From contig NC_071667.1 in the NCBI RefSeq assembly GCF_028554725.1, positions 80,452,001-80,516,000 on the forward strand: a DNA stretch of 64,000 bases. Reading direction: 5' to 3'. Source of the DNA: Zeugodacus cucurbitae (taxonomy: Eukaryota > Arthropoda > Insecta > Diptera > Tephritidae). The notes under the pieces were generated by a model. It ran no database searches. It was given only the letters and a program-made list of their open reading frames with translations, and was not told the origin of the DNA. Shown here piece after piece: positions 12,299-22,515 of this stretch. The translations under genes were made by a program, and so were the position numbers. The stretch's first letter is position 1, and each line of letters begins with the position of its first letter.

Positions 12299-12988
12299 AT
12301 GGCATTCAAGGTAATTTTGGCCTTTGCTTGAGATCAAAGCAATCTGATCTAATTATTATCAATATTATTAAATGGTATTTCTTCGTTCCAGTTTGTATTC
12401 GCACTCGCCTTCGTCGCCGTGGCCAGCGCTGGTTACATACCAGCTGGTCCAGTTTACCATGCCGCACCAGCTGTCGCCGTGCACGCAGCACCGGTGGCTG
12501 TAGCCCAAAAAGTCGTTGTGAAATCGGAGGAATACGATCCTCATCCTCAGTACAAATACTCTTATGGCGTTGATGACAAACTCACCGGTGATTCCAAGAG
12601 CCAAGTGGAGGAACGTGATGGAGATGTGGTCCGAGGTGAATACTCTCTGATCGATGCTGATGGTTACAAACGCACTGTCCAATACTCTGCTGATCCCATC
12701 AATGGTTTCAACGCCGTTGTCAACCGTGAACCTCTCGTAAAAGCTGTTGCTGTAGCTCCAGTTGCTCACTATGCTGCCCCAGCAGTCGTCAAGACCGTTG
12801 CTCCAGTTGCCCACTACTCGGGTCCAGTTGCTCACTACTCAGCTCCAGTTGCTCACTACTCCGCCCCAGGTGTGGTCAAGACTGTTGCTCCCGTAGCTCA
12901 CTATGCTGCCCCAGTGGCTCACTACGCGGCTCCAGCTGCCCACTACGCATCCTATGCCGCCCCAGCAGTGGTCAAATACCACCACTAA
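12299..12988 (+). CDS. CP3: RR-2 cuticular protein (type A unit)
   Basis: Exons 12299-12310 and 12392-12988; intron 81 bp ending CGTTCCAG; 202 residues. The mature N-terminus ([10 protein letters not shown]) and RR-2 domain (about 51-118, [16 protein letters not shown] form) match CP1 and CP2. The tail is longer, with six PVAHY modules, including the variants SGPVAHY and APGVVKTV, and ends VVKYHH. The intron is nearly colinear with that of CP2, so CP2 and CP3 look like tandem duplicates. Poly(A) signal AATAAA at 13088-13093. No sign of inactivation. Confidence 0.95.
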
Positions 12989-13093
12989 AAACTCTAAAGA
13001 CTTCGAATAATACCCATTAAATACGATTGTATCCGTTCTTGTTATTAATTTATGTGTGAATATTTATATTGATGAAAATGTTAAGTTAATAAA

Positions 13094-13690
13094 AGATGTA
13101 AAATAAACTTATATTTGTTTCTTTCTAATGTTATAGGTTAATTTTAAGTTACAACGATGCATTTAATTATGAATGTTCGTCATACAAAATGATACAATTC
13201 CATAAAACAAGAAGAATATCAGGAACATGTGAATTGTCGTCTCACGTATTTATCAATATCGGTTGAGTAGTTCTCTTGGCAACGGACTTCAAAATCACAG
13301 TTTTGAGAAAAACGCGTTGGATATCATGAGTGATAATAATACAGTGAAGAATATTCAACTTCTTCACACTGTATCTCCAAAACTATGAAATGAATGAAAA
13401 TTTTAGGACAATTTTCCAGAGAATATGTACAAGTATTCCGTTAAATTTTGGTATTGTACATATATTACATAGTTGATCAAATTGGAGTGGCTGTAATTTT
13501 ATGATATTTTTAGATACCAGATATAAATTTAAGTTATAATGCCCTGTTCTTATGTTTTGTAATAATATTGTTTTGAAAGGTTTCTATGAAAATGTATCTA
13601 ACTACACAGACACAATTATTTTATACTAAAGAACGTTACCTCTTCAGTTTATGGTAGCATTTCGTTTATAAGAAGTTGGATCTACATATA
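13094..13690. other. Gene-free DNA with a low-copy repeat
   Basis: The stretch about 13230-13480 (a kinase-free, non-coding mix of phrases such as AAACGCGTTGGATATC and TGTATCTCCAAAACTATGAA) resembles DNA near 23440-23520, 31060-31200 and 52640-53120. These seem to be dispersed copies of one repeat whose ends I cannot place. Confidence 0.4.
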
Positions 13691-14643
13691 CAGTGTCCGA
13701 CAACATTATATATACATTATGAATGTAAACACAAAAATGATTATATCTTTTAAGTAGTGAAATTTATCTCTTTGATAGTTTTTCTATTTTGCTTATGGGT
13801 ATATTTCTTTAAAAAAAATTAAATTTAAATATTGTACATTTCAACTATTTGTTGCAAAACACGCGATCATCTGAAAAAGACAAATATTTAACAACGACAA
13901 AAGTATGGATACCACTATATATTATAATGTTAGCTTCTAAATAGAATTTCAATATTTAGTGTTGGCACCTTTAGCGTTAATTACAGCCAAAAGACTTTGA
14001 GACATGCTGTCTACCAAGTTCAGAAAAACTGATTGTGGTATGTTTTCCCAGAAGTTCTTCAATCGAATTAAAATGTCTCATTTATTAGGTCGACAAGAAT
14101 ATCGGTCGAGCTTATTATTCAAATATTGTTATAAATACTTAATATGATTTAAGTCAGAGGTTTTGGGCAGACCATAGTAGGAGCTCTATCGATTTTTGAT
14201 CGACACATTCTTTCGTAACCCGACATGTATGTTTGGGCTCATTGTCCTGCTGGTATATAGAGTTATCTTCTAAGTCCATTTTTTATGCTGCGGGCTCTAA
14301 ATTTGTACTCAGCATCACTCGGTAGGACTCTCCCGTCATTTACCTTCGATTAATACCAGATTTGATACACCACTGTTGCTACGGCAACCCCAAACTAAAA
14401 CGTTTTCCACCTCCGAACTTAATGGTGCGTTGGATGTACTTACTTTGGAGCCTCTCATGAAAACTTCGTCAAGCGTTTTGACTGCCTTTCGTATTTTTCA
14501 TTTAAAGCTTGCTCGCAATACTCCAAATGAGTATTTTCCATAAACTTGGCGGCATTTGATAACACTTTTTGACAAATTCAAATCAAGAAATTTTCAAATG
14601 ATAGTAAAAAATGTGGTGGGGTATCCATAATTGTCGGATACTG
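13691..14643 (-). pseudogene. Decayed Tc1-like transposon
   Basis: Terminal inverted repeats CAGTGTCCGACAACATTATA (13691) and, reversed from 14643, CAGTATCCGACAATTATGGA bound about 953 bp, with TA directly before the left end. On the minus strand near 14150-14250 the translation contains Q-D-N-x-P-K-H-T, the block around the second catalytic Asp of Tc1-family transposases, followed by a W-x-A-Q-x-x-D/L-like block broken by stops. Many stops and frameshifts make it inactive. Confidence 0.7.
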
Positions 14644-15535
14644 AATATGTATGTATCGGCCAATTATTTATATTACTCTAAAATTGGGTAGATCTTTCGT
14701 CCAGAAAAAAAGTCCATACCAACATGTTACCAACCTAATATTTTGTAGCTACATTAATAGTCGTGTTGGAGATAAGGAACATCTCTTTTATACTGTTCTA
14801 TCCTACATTCGAGAATACATTTTTTCTTAATTGCCGGGCTCTCCATTGAATCTAAGCTCTCCTACTTGTTTAAATGGCTTCTTTACCGCCCGTCGAATAA
14901 AGCATCGTTCTTCATTAGGTCGTCTAGCAAATATTAATTTATTTACCGAAAAATAAAAGTCTGTATTGTACGCTATATGTACGCTAGTCGGATTGTGAGC
15001 TCATTGATATTTGTAGATTTTTTCCTTATAATAAAGAAGATACGTTTGAATAGTTTTGAGTTAATTAGTATAAACCATGTGTAACTTTTAGAATCAGAAG
15101 AAAAAGATAATAATTAACAACTTTTAGTTTTAAGAAAATCCGCAATTTTCAAAATCGCACTAGCATATAACTGTATATATGTACATAACTTTAATTTAGT
15201 TTAATTTACATTTCGAAAATTTTATGAGAATTTGAATTTCGTTATGAAACATAACTATTTTCTACAATTTCCAACGGGAAATCGGTTTCAGTCTCTATAA
15301 TCCGCACTTTTTATAAATTTTTGGTGCTACCCAGTTCAACTGACTCAAAAAGCTCAACTTACGCACCAAAATTTCCAAGTATTGAATTAGGTTAAAAAAA
15401 TTAACCGGAATTCCTAAAACAGACCTAGTTTTATTTTTAATTGACACACACATAACAGAAAACAAAAGTTTATTGCCTCCTTGTTCGCATACAAGAATGC
15501 GTATGTGTACATACGAAGTACGCTGACTACTACCA
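14644..15535. other. Gene-free DNA upstream of CP4
   Basis: AT-rich, with no supported gene or bounded element. Confidence 0.45.
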
Positions 15536-15539
15536 AAGC

Positions 15540-15660
15540 AAGCGTGGCATACTCTTTTTAGCCATCAAACCCGCTTTGATAAGCTTATTGTTGCAACAAG
15601 TGAACGCTCACTTTTCTGTTTCTAAGCGCGCTAATAGAGTGAACTGAACTGTCAAGGTAT
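15540..15660 (+). promoter_or_regulatory. Conserved upstream block of type B units (CP4 copy)
   Basis: About 120 bp (GCTTTGATAAGCTTATTGTT, then GCGCGCTAATAGAGTGAACT, ending GAACTGTCAAGGTAT) recurs almost unchanged upstream of CP5 (18600-18720), CP6 (21345-21450) and CP9 (34855-34972). The TCAAGGTAT end at 15652 resembles the FTZ-F1 site YCAAGGYCR at its first seven positions. Conservation beyond the surrounding DNA suggests an enhancer, though recent duplication explains part of it. Confidence 0.55.
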
Positions 15661-15784
15661 AAGTTCATAGTGTATAAACAAATAACACATATGTACATAT
15701 GGACAAGAGTAGATGTAATATACAATTGCAAAAATTATAATTGATTTTAATGGATAATAAAGAAGTTGTCTTACAGTGAATTTG

Positions 15785-15824
15785 TATAAAATTGCCCGCA
15801 AATTCATAATTTGTATCATTCACT
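15785..15824 (+). promoter_or_regulatory. CP4 core promoter
   Basis: TATAAAA at 15785-15791 and initiator ATCATTCACTTC, predicted start A at 15818 (33-base spacing). Confidence 0.8.
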
Positions 15825-15866
15825 TCGTGTAATCACAGTGACAAAGAACAACCAAATTTCCAAAAA

Positions 15867-16578
15867 ATGGCATTCAAGGTACATTCATATTTCATAAAGG
15901 ATCGACGATCGAGTCCAGCTCTACGTAATAACTTTTTACTAATAACAAGAAAAATTTATTTATTTGCAGTTTGTATTCGCACTCGCCTTCGTTGCCGTGG
16001 CCAGCGCTGGCTATGTACCAGTTGCCCCAGTATACCACTCCGCACCAGCCGTCTCTGTGCACGCAGCGCCAGTGGCCGTCGCTCAAAAGGTCGTTGTGAA
16101 ATCGGAGGAATACGATCCTCATCCTCAGTACAAATACTCTTATGGCGTTGATGACAAACTCACCGGTGATTCCAAGAGCCAAGTGGAGGAACGTGATGGT
16201 GATGTGGTCCGCGGTGAATACTCTCTGATCGATGCTGATGGTTACAAACGCACTGTCCAATACTCTGCTGATCCCATCAATGGTTTCAACGCCGTTGTCA
16301 ACCGTGAACCTCTTGTAAAAGCTGTTGCCGTTGCTCCAGTTGCTCACTATGCTGCCCCAGCAGTCGTCAAGACCGTTGCTCCAGTCGCCCACTACGCCGC
16401 TCCAGTTGCTCACTACTCTGCCCCTGCTGTAGTCAAGACTGTCGCTCCCGTAGCTCACTACTCCGCTCCAGTTGCTCACTATTCCGCCCCAGCTGTGGTC
16501 AAGACTGTTGCCCCAGTTGCTCACTATGCTGCCCCAGTGGCTCACTACGCCGCTCCAGCTGTAGCTTACCATCATTAA
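15867..16578 (+). CDS. CP4: RR-2 cuticular protein (mosaic A/B)
   Basis: Exons 15867-15878 and 15970-16578; intron 91 bp; 206 residues. Promoter, intron and mature N-terminus ([21 protein letters not shown]) are type B. From about residue 50 onward the RR-2 domain is the type A form ([38 protein letters not shown]), as in CP1-CP3. The coding region therefore looks like a conversion mosaic with a junction near codons 45-53. The tail is the richest in the array, with seven PVAHY and three VVKTV modules, and ends AVAYHH as in CP1. Its 3' flank matches CP1 in inverted orientation. Poly(A) signal AATAAA at 16680-16685. Confidence 0.95.
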
Positions 16579-16805
16579 TTCGAAAAGAAGTGGACATTTT
16601 CAAATCCGATTTTAATCCGACGAGTGCGTAAGCGCCCAACGAATTGTTGATAATTTTATGATAATTTATTTCGACGTTAAATAAAAAATATATAAATTGA
16701 AATGCTGTGTTTTGTTAAACGCTGAGAATTTTTCAGTAAAGTCAATAGTTTACATAAACAATTTAAAATGGTACCCGAACTGAATAGTGCTTGGTCCAAC
16801 TTTGA
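16576..16805 (+). repeat. 3' flank of CP4, inverted homolog of the CP1 3' flank
   Basis: Matches 6632-6866 reversed, with small indels, through and beyond the poly(A) signal. Key shared strings include GACGAGTGCGTAAGCGCCCA and TTTTTCAGTAAAGTCAATAG. Confidence 0.8.
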
Positions 16806-16870
16806 TCTCGAGATCCAATCCAAGTGTTTTACCATGAACACGGTATTGAAGAAAAATATTGAATCTACTC

Positions 16871-16966
16871 ATCTCCAGTTACTCACTACTCAGCCCCAGC
16901 TGTAACCAAGACTGTCGCCTCAGTAGCTCCTATGCCGCTCCCGCAGTCGTCAAATATCATCATTAA
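16871..16966 (+). pseudogene. 3' remnant of a CPR cuticle gene
   Basis: The segment carries CCAGTTACTCACTACTCAGC and a GTAACCAAGACTGTCGC module, then the typical ending CCTATGCCGCTCCC...CATCATTAA. It corresponds to roughly the last 30-40 codons of a type B gene with about 30-40 bp deleted before the CCTATGCC block. No RR-2 domain, signal peptide, promoter or first exon precedes it. Downstream DNA to about 17160 aligns with the CP5 3'UTR (TTTATGCAATTACCC, AATAAAAG, then TTAAATTAAC), so it is the genuine 3' end of a lost or unequally recombined copy, not a processed insertion. Confidence 0.85.
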
Positions 16967-17164
16967 AACCAATAAAGCCTTTATGCAATTACCCAATACT
17001 GATTAAAATCGGTAATTGTGAAAAGAATTGTTCTTGTTAAAATATGGTTACGAATCTACTTATTTATTATCGATGAAACAGTTCAGTTAATAAAAGTTTT
17101 CAAATAAATACAAATACAATATCTTTAAATTTTCGTGGATTATTTTTAAATTAACTAGGGCTAA

Positions 17165-17400
17165 TGAAGTCTTGAAGTCGAACCCATTCAACCACTGCAA
17201 GCGATGTGGTCGAGTTGCCTCGCAAATCCTGAATGACACTCGCGCAACCTCAGGTTAAACTCCTACTTATCAACAATAAATCCGACATACCGAATACATG
17301 TCCTGCATGCAATGAGTCCCCCCATGACGCTAACCGTCTATTTTAACGAATCCGACTCATCTTGAGCATCCTACGAGATTGCGACAAACTCATGAACTGG
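17165..17400 (+). pseudogene. Jockey-like non-LTR retrotransposon 3' fragment (copy 1)
   Basis: Contains the end of a reverse-transcriptase ORF: phrases corresponding to R-C-G-R-V-A, the N-P/S-D-I-P-N-T block and a C-x-x-C-x...H zinc-knuckle-like segment (CNESPHD). It is riddled with stops. The same fragment recurs at 19846-20275 and 33945-34240, always between a type B gene end and the next type B promoter. Confidence 0.7.
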
Positions 17401-18177
17401 AAATATTTGGTAATTGCAGCAGTACAATTGTAACAATCCCAACAAAGGTGGGTACTAGAGTTCTGAGTGTACCATAAGATTTAAGCTCATAGTAAAACAT
17501 TTGATGTCTGAGTAAGGCATTGTATAGTATGTTAAAACTTTGTGACACAAGACACACCAAATATTTATTGATATCTTATATTAATCCTGTGAATAAATCA
17601 TATGGAATTGAAATTAAATGAAAAATTGTCAAGATATACATACATAATATATGTATATCTTTCGACTCGATTCCAAACATCTAAGACAATACAGGCTTGA
17701 AAATGCTTTTTACTGTCATCTGATATAAGGATCATCTGGAATGCATAACTCATATAATTCACGATGATTCGACAAAAAAGGGGTGGGAGTGTTGTAGAAT
17801 AGCATTTTCTATAATTTTGATATACTTGTGCTGACCGCGTACTACTGACAACATTTCAAACTGAAAAGTTTCACTTTACATTAATTGATGGAAAGTATAG
17901 CAATCTATTTTTCAATCCCATAGTTCAATATGGTCAATTTGTGTGGGCTGCAGGCTTTTAAATAGGGATATGACAAATGTCTTCTCATTGTCGCTCTAAG
18001 AGCAAATATTTGAGTGCCTTCTAAACAATTTAGTCAGGATTTAGGCGTTTTCAGGTCAGAAGTTTTAGTAAATTTCACAGTTTTAACATGCTTGATGCCA
18101 CTTCCGTGAAAGCCCAATCATGTTTTGCCTATTTTTCGATCTTTGCTTTACTTTTTTACTTTTCTATAAATTTTGTA
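17401..18177. other. Unit spacer upstream of CP5
   Basis: Non-coding. It aligns in pieces with 20455-21110 and 34480-34590 (for example the GAAATATTTGG...GCAGCAGTAC and TCAGGTCAGAAGTTTTA parts), showing that whole units, not only genes, were duplicated. Confidence 0.5.
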
Positions 18178-18352
18178 CAGTTGAACTTCCATAACTCGAA
18201 CTGCTCTAACTCGAAGTTCTCCATAATTCGAACTATTGAATTGGCAATAGAAGTCAAAATTCATACAAATTACATTCTGTAACTCGGAAGTCTCTCTAAC
18301 TCGAAGTTTTTTTGTGGATTATGGTGATTCGAGTTAGAGAAGTTCCACTGTA
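18176..18352. mobile_element. pogo/Tigger-like MITE with TA duplication
   Basis: A 173-bp element, 18178-18350, flanked by TA on each side. Left end CAGTTGAACTTCCATAACTC; right end reversed CAGTGGAACTTCTCTAACTC. CAG termini, TA target duplication and subterminal TAACTCGAA repeats fit a pogo-type non-autonomous element. The CP9 unit has the uninterrupted site near 34600 (TATATAGTTCCTTGG). A longer relative lies at 63555-63935. Confidence 0.8.
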
Positions 18353-18599
18353 GTTCCTTCGGCGTAGAACTCTGAACGCCTCTTTATATATTATGTATGA
18401 GGTACAATTAAAGACAGCACTACAATTTTTATTAACAAATAAAAAGGATTTCTTAGAAATATGCTTGCAAAAAGGTGCACAGTTACTTTTAGTCAACCAT
18501 ATTTCTGTACCGTATTGTACAGCTGAAAACATAATTTTTGCATTAATTTATATCCCAACTCTCACTACTAGTAATATGAACATAACTGTACTTAGATAT

Positions 18600-18720
18600 G
18601 AGTGCCATACTCGTTTTAGCATTCACACCCGCTTTGATAAGCTTATTGTTGCAACAAGCGAACGCTCACTTTTTTGTTTCTAAGCGCGCTAATAGAGTGA
18701 ACTGAACTGTCAAGGTGTAT
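18600..18720 (+). promoter_or_regulatory. Conserved upstream block, CP5 copy
   Basis: Same block as before CP4, including GAACTGTCAAGGTGT; TCAAGG starts at 18710, 163 bp before the TATA box. Confidence 0.55.
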
Positions 18721-18872
18721 TTTCAACTTTTGTCTCACTCACTATACTACATATTGTATACGAGTATATGAGTATATACACATACATGTTAAAATAGGTG
18801 GATGTAATATCCAAATGAAAAATTATAATTAATTGTGAAGAATAATAAAGAAATTCTCCACAAGTTAAATCG

Positions 18873-18912
18873 TATAAAATTGGTCGCAAATTCGTATTTG
18901 GCATCATTCACT
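18873..18912 (+). promoter_or_regulatory. CP5 core promoter
   Basis: TATAAAA at 18873-18879; initiator start A at 18906 (33-base spacing). Confidence 0.8.
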
Positions 18913-18953
18913 TCGTGAAATCATCTCGACAAAGAACTACCACATCTCCAAAT

Positions 18954-19646
18954 ATGGCATTCAAGGTACGTTTATCCTCCACAGAGGATCGAATTGTCCT
19001 CCTCTACATAATAAGTTCTTATTAATAGCAGGAACTATTTATTCATTTGCAGTTTGTTTTCGCACTCGCTTTTGTTGCCGTGGCCAGCGCTGGCTATGTA
19101 CCAGTTGCGCCAGTATACCATTCTGCACCAGCCGTCGCCGTGCACGCAGCACCTGTGGCCGTCGCTCAAAAGGTCGTTGTGAAGTCGGAGGGATACGATT
19201 CTCATCCTCAATACAATTTCTCTTATGGCGTTGATGATAAAGTGACTGGTGACTCCAAGAGCCAAGTGGAGGAACGTGATGGAGATGTGGTCCGTGGTGA
19301 ATACTCCCTGATCGATGCTGATGGTTACAAACGCACTGTCCAATACACTTCCGATGATGTCAATGGTTTCAACGCTGTCGTGAGCCGCGAACCTCTTGTG
19401 AAATCGGTTGCTGTTGCTCCAGTTGCTCACTATTCTGCCCCAGCAGTCGTGAAAACTGTTGCCCCAGTCGCCCACTACACCGCTCCAGTTACCCACTACT
19501 CAGCTCCAGTTGCTCACTACTCGGCTCCAGTCGCTCACTACTCAACCCCTGCTGTAGTAAAGACTGTTGCCCCAGTAGCTCACTACGCCGCTCCAGCTGC
19601 CCATTACGCATCCTATGCCGCTCCCACAGTCAAATATCATCATTAA
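18954..19646 (+). CDS. CP5: RR-2 cuticular protein (type B unit)
   Basis: Exons 18954-18965 and 19053-19646; intron 87 bp; 201 residues. The RR-2 domain (about 51-118) has the type B form: [38 protein letters not shown]. It alone reads SEGYD where all relatives have SEEYD, a Glu-to-Gly change at the domain entrance. The tail has five PVAHY modules plus the variants PVTHY and YTAP, and ends TVKYHH. The intron start GTACGTTTATCC and the upstream 350 bp are shared with CP6 and CP9. Poly(A) signal at 19770-19775. Its 3'UTR is the closest match to the remnant at 16871. Confidence 0.95.
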
Positions 19647-19845
19647 AACCTATGAAGTCTTTATGCAATTACCCGGTACTGATTAAAATCAGTAATTGTG
19701 AAACGAATTGTGCTTGTTAAATTATACTTACGGGGTATTCTTATTTATTATCGATGAAACAGTTGAGTCAATAAAAGTTGTAAAATATATACAAATACAA
19801 TTTCTTTAAATATTTTTTTGGATTATTTGTAAATTAACAAGGGCT

Positions 19846-20275
19846 TATGCTTCCGTCGCAATCATCTCAGCAATTATCTGCGTGAAGCAGCACCATTTCC
19901 TGGGTGCATCAGATCAAAAGTTCATTATTACAGTACGTCGATGATATGGAACCATACAGCGACCAGAGTCGAACACCTTGGAGTCAATTCATCGCTCATT
20001 ACAAACGACATGCTCGAGTTGCGTCATCCAACTGAAGTAACCCTCTCACAACTTTCTGGATACTGTAGCAGGAATTTCACATTCCCATTTATCCAAAGTA
20101 GAGTCCAAAATACCGAATACAATGAGTCCCCGCATGACACCCAACATCTCTTTACATGTCCAACGAACCCGACTCATCTAACACCCATGTTCCGACCCTA
20201 GCAAAACACCTCGTTTCCTGGGTTTCCTGTTAGATGATTTCGATGACAACTAAACTTCACTTCCACTTAAATCAG
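19846..20275 (+). pseudogene. Jockey-like retrotransposon 3' fragment (copy 2)
   Basis: The longest of the three copies. Translation, with frameshifts, gives a segment with LRE-A-P-P-type start, SGYCSRN, then NESPHDTQHLFTCPTNPTHL, then FLGF-L-DDFDDN and a stop near 20252. The ordered CxxC-like/HxxC knuckle and the terminal DDN-stop agree with the copy near 34218. Inactive. Confidence 0.75.
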
Positions 20276-21344
20276 GGGTTAGTTAATCGCTACACCAAAA
20301 AAATGACAGTAAGCTGGTCAACATGTAATTGAATCTCTAATCGGTGGAAACACAAAATTTATACTAGATTGCGCCAAACTGTTCAAAGTTCGAGAAAATT
20401 CAGAAGTGACACTGGCTGATTCCTAAGCAATGATATAATAATGAACAAATGATGTCCATGAAATGGAAATATGATTGTAGCAGTACAAATCTAGCAAACC
20501 CAACAAAACTGGCTACGAGAAATAAGCATAAGGTCTGATGCCCGAGTAAGTCATAGTTTAGTGACCCGATTAGTGTCAGCTTTGTAAGCAAGCCCCACTA
20601 AATAATTATTTATCTGTTAATAATAACACATCATGTTTTGACACATCGTGAAACTCCAAGAATGTCTTCCTTTGGATTCTATAATAGTCGCTATGGTAAC
20701 TTTAAGACCTTAGTGGCTTCAAAGGTATGGCAGATTTCATATAGTGATTGCCAAATCTCCGCTATCAAATATCTGGTGCGAACTATAAAAACTATAAAGT
20801 CAAGTTGCGTAAGGTGGTTGACATTGATATCTCAAAGGAATGCGTGAGTAATATCCTTCATATTTTTTATAAATGGCAAGGCTGTTCGAGGGATGGGGAC
20901 CGCGCTTTTCATTCAATCCAGAGAGACTTCTTTTAATGTACGGAAATATTTTGTTCCACTACAATCCGTCAGGATTAATCAGGTTTTTCGTCTTTCTACC
21001 CTTCTAGGTCAGAAGTTTTATTTTTTTCTCAAGTTTAAGCAACTTGGCAGCAATTTCGTGGAATACCAATAATTTCTATATTCTTTCATGTTTTCTTTAC
21101 TGTTTGGAAATTAAAAGTTCCTTCAGTTTAGGGCTTTGAGTGCCTATATGTATATATATAATGAAAAAGGTCTCATTAAAATGTGTTCGTAAAAAGAGTT
21201 ACAGTAACATTTAGCCAACCAGAATTAATACTCATGTACTCATAACGTACAGCTGACACATTTTCATCCATTCAAATAGATCCCAACACGCACTGCTATT
21301 AATATGAACCTAAGTGTACTTGGAAATGAATGCTATACTCTTTT
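20276..21344. other. Unit spacer upstream of CP6
   Basis: Non-coding; aligns in parts with the spacers of the CP5 and CP9 units. The two overlapping plus frames at 20638-20936 have no recognisable domain. Confidence 0.45.
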
Positions 21345-21450
21345 TTTATCATTCAAACCCGCTCTGATAAGCTTATTGTTGCAACAAGTTAACGCTCACT
21401 TTTTTGTTTCTAAACGCGCTAATAAAGTGAACTGAACTGTCAAGGTGTAG
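21345..21450 (+). promoter_or_regulatory. Conserved upstream block, CP6 copy
   Basis: Same order of motifs as before CP4; TCAAGGTGT starts at 21440, 165 bp before the TATA box. Confidence 0.55.
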
Positions 21451-21604
21451 TTTCAACTTTTGTCTCACTCACTATTCTACATATTGTTTACGAGTATATG
21501 AGTATATACACACATACGTATTAAAAGAGGTGGATGTGATATCCGAATGAAAAATTATAATTAATTGTGTTGAATAATAAAGAAATTCTCCACAAGTTAA
21601 ACCG

Positions 21605-21644
21605 TATAAAATGGGTTGCAAATTCGTATTTGGTATCATTCACT
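21605..21644 (+). promoter_or_regulatory. CP6 core promoter
   Basis: TATAAAA at 21605-21611; initiator start A at 21638 (33-base spacing). Confidence 0.8.
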
Positions 21645-21685
21645 TCGTGAAATCATCTCGACAAAGAACTACCACATCTCCAAAT

Positions 21686-22339
21686 ATGGCATTCAAGGTA
21701 CGTTTATCCTTCACGGAGGATCGAATTTTCCTCCTCTACATAATAAGTTCTCACTAATAGCAGGAACTATTTATTTATTTGCAGTTTGTATTCGCACTCG
21801 CTTTCGTTGCCGTGGCTAGCGCTGGCTACGTACCAGTTGCCCCAGTATACCACTCCGCACCAGCCGTCGCCGTGCACGCAGCACCTGTGGCCGTCGCCCA
21901 AAAGGTCGTTGTGAAATCAGAGGAATACGATTCTCATCCTCAATACAATTTCTCTTATGGCGTTGATGATAAAGTGACCGGTGATTCCAAGAGCCAAGTG
22001 GAGGAACGTGATGGTGATGTTGTCCGTGGTGAATACTCCCTGATCGATGCTGATGGTTACAAACGCACTGTCCAATACACTTCCGATGATGTCAATGGTT
22101 TCAACGCTGTCGTGAGCCGCGAACCTCTTGTGAAATCTGTTGCTGTTGCTCCAGTTGCTCACTATGCTGCCCCAGCTGTCGTCAAGACCGTTGCTCCAGT
22201 TGCCCACTACTCAGCTCCAGTTGCTCACTACTCTGCCCCAGCTGTAGTCAAGACTGTTGCTCCAGTGGCTCACTATGCCGCTCCAGCTGCCCATTACGCA
22301 TCCTATGCTGCTCCCGCAGTTGTCAACTATCATCATTAA
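21686..22339 (+). CDS. CP6: RR-2 cuticular protein (type B unit)
   Basis: Exons 21686-21697 and 21785-22339; intron 87 bp; 188 residues, the shortest of CP1-CP9. The RR-2 domain is the type B form ([38 protein letters not shown]). The tail has only four PVAHY and two VVKTV modules and ends VVNYHH, an ending shared only with CP9. The 3' flank (stop to about 22515, with AATAAA at 22441-22446) is nearly the same as that of CP9, which lies 13 kb away beyond CP7 and CP8. CP6 and CP9 are therefore sister copies whose difference in length comes from tail-module number. Confidence 0.95.
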
Positions 22340-22515
22340 GATATAAAGAATTTGAATGAGAGAAAATGGATCAATGTGATATTAAAAGATAATTGTTAAT
22401 ATTTTTTCTATAAATATACCGATCATACATTTATGGCATTAATAAAACTTACTTGTATTTCAAACTATTTACTCGCATTTGACTTCAGTTTTCTAATATA
22501 TTTACCTGGTAAGAA

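Noticed and set aside
16871..16966. Possible small functional cuticle gene
   Set aside because: No RR-2 domain, signal peptide or promoter, and an internal deletion; only the 3' end of a former gene remains.
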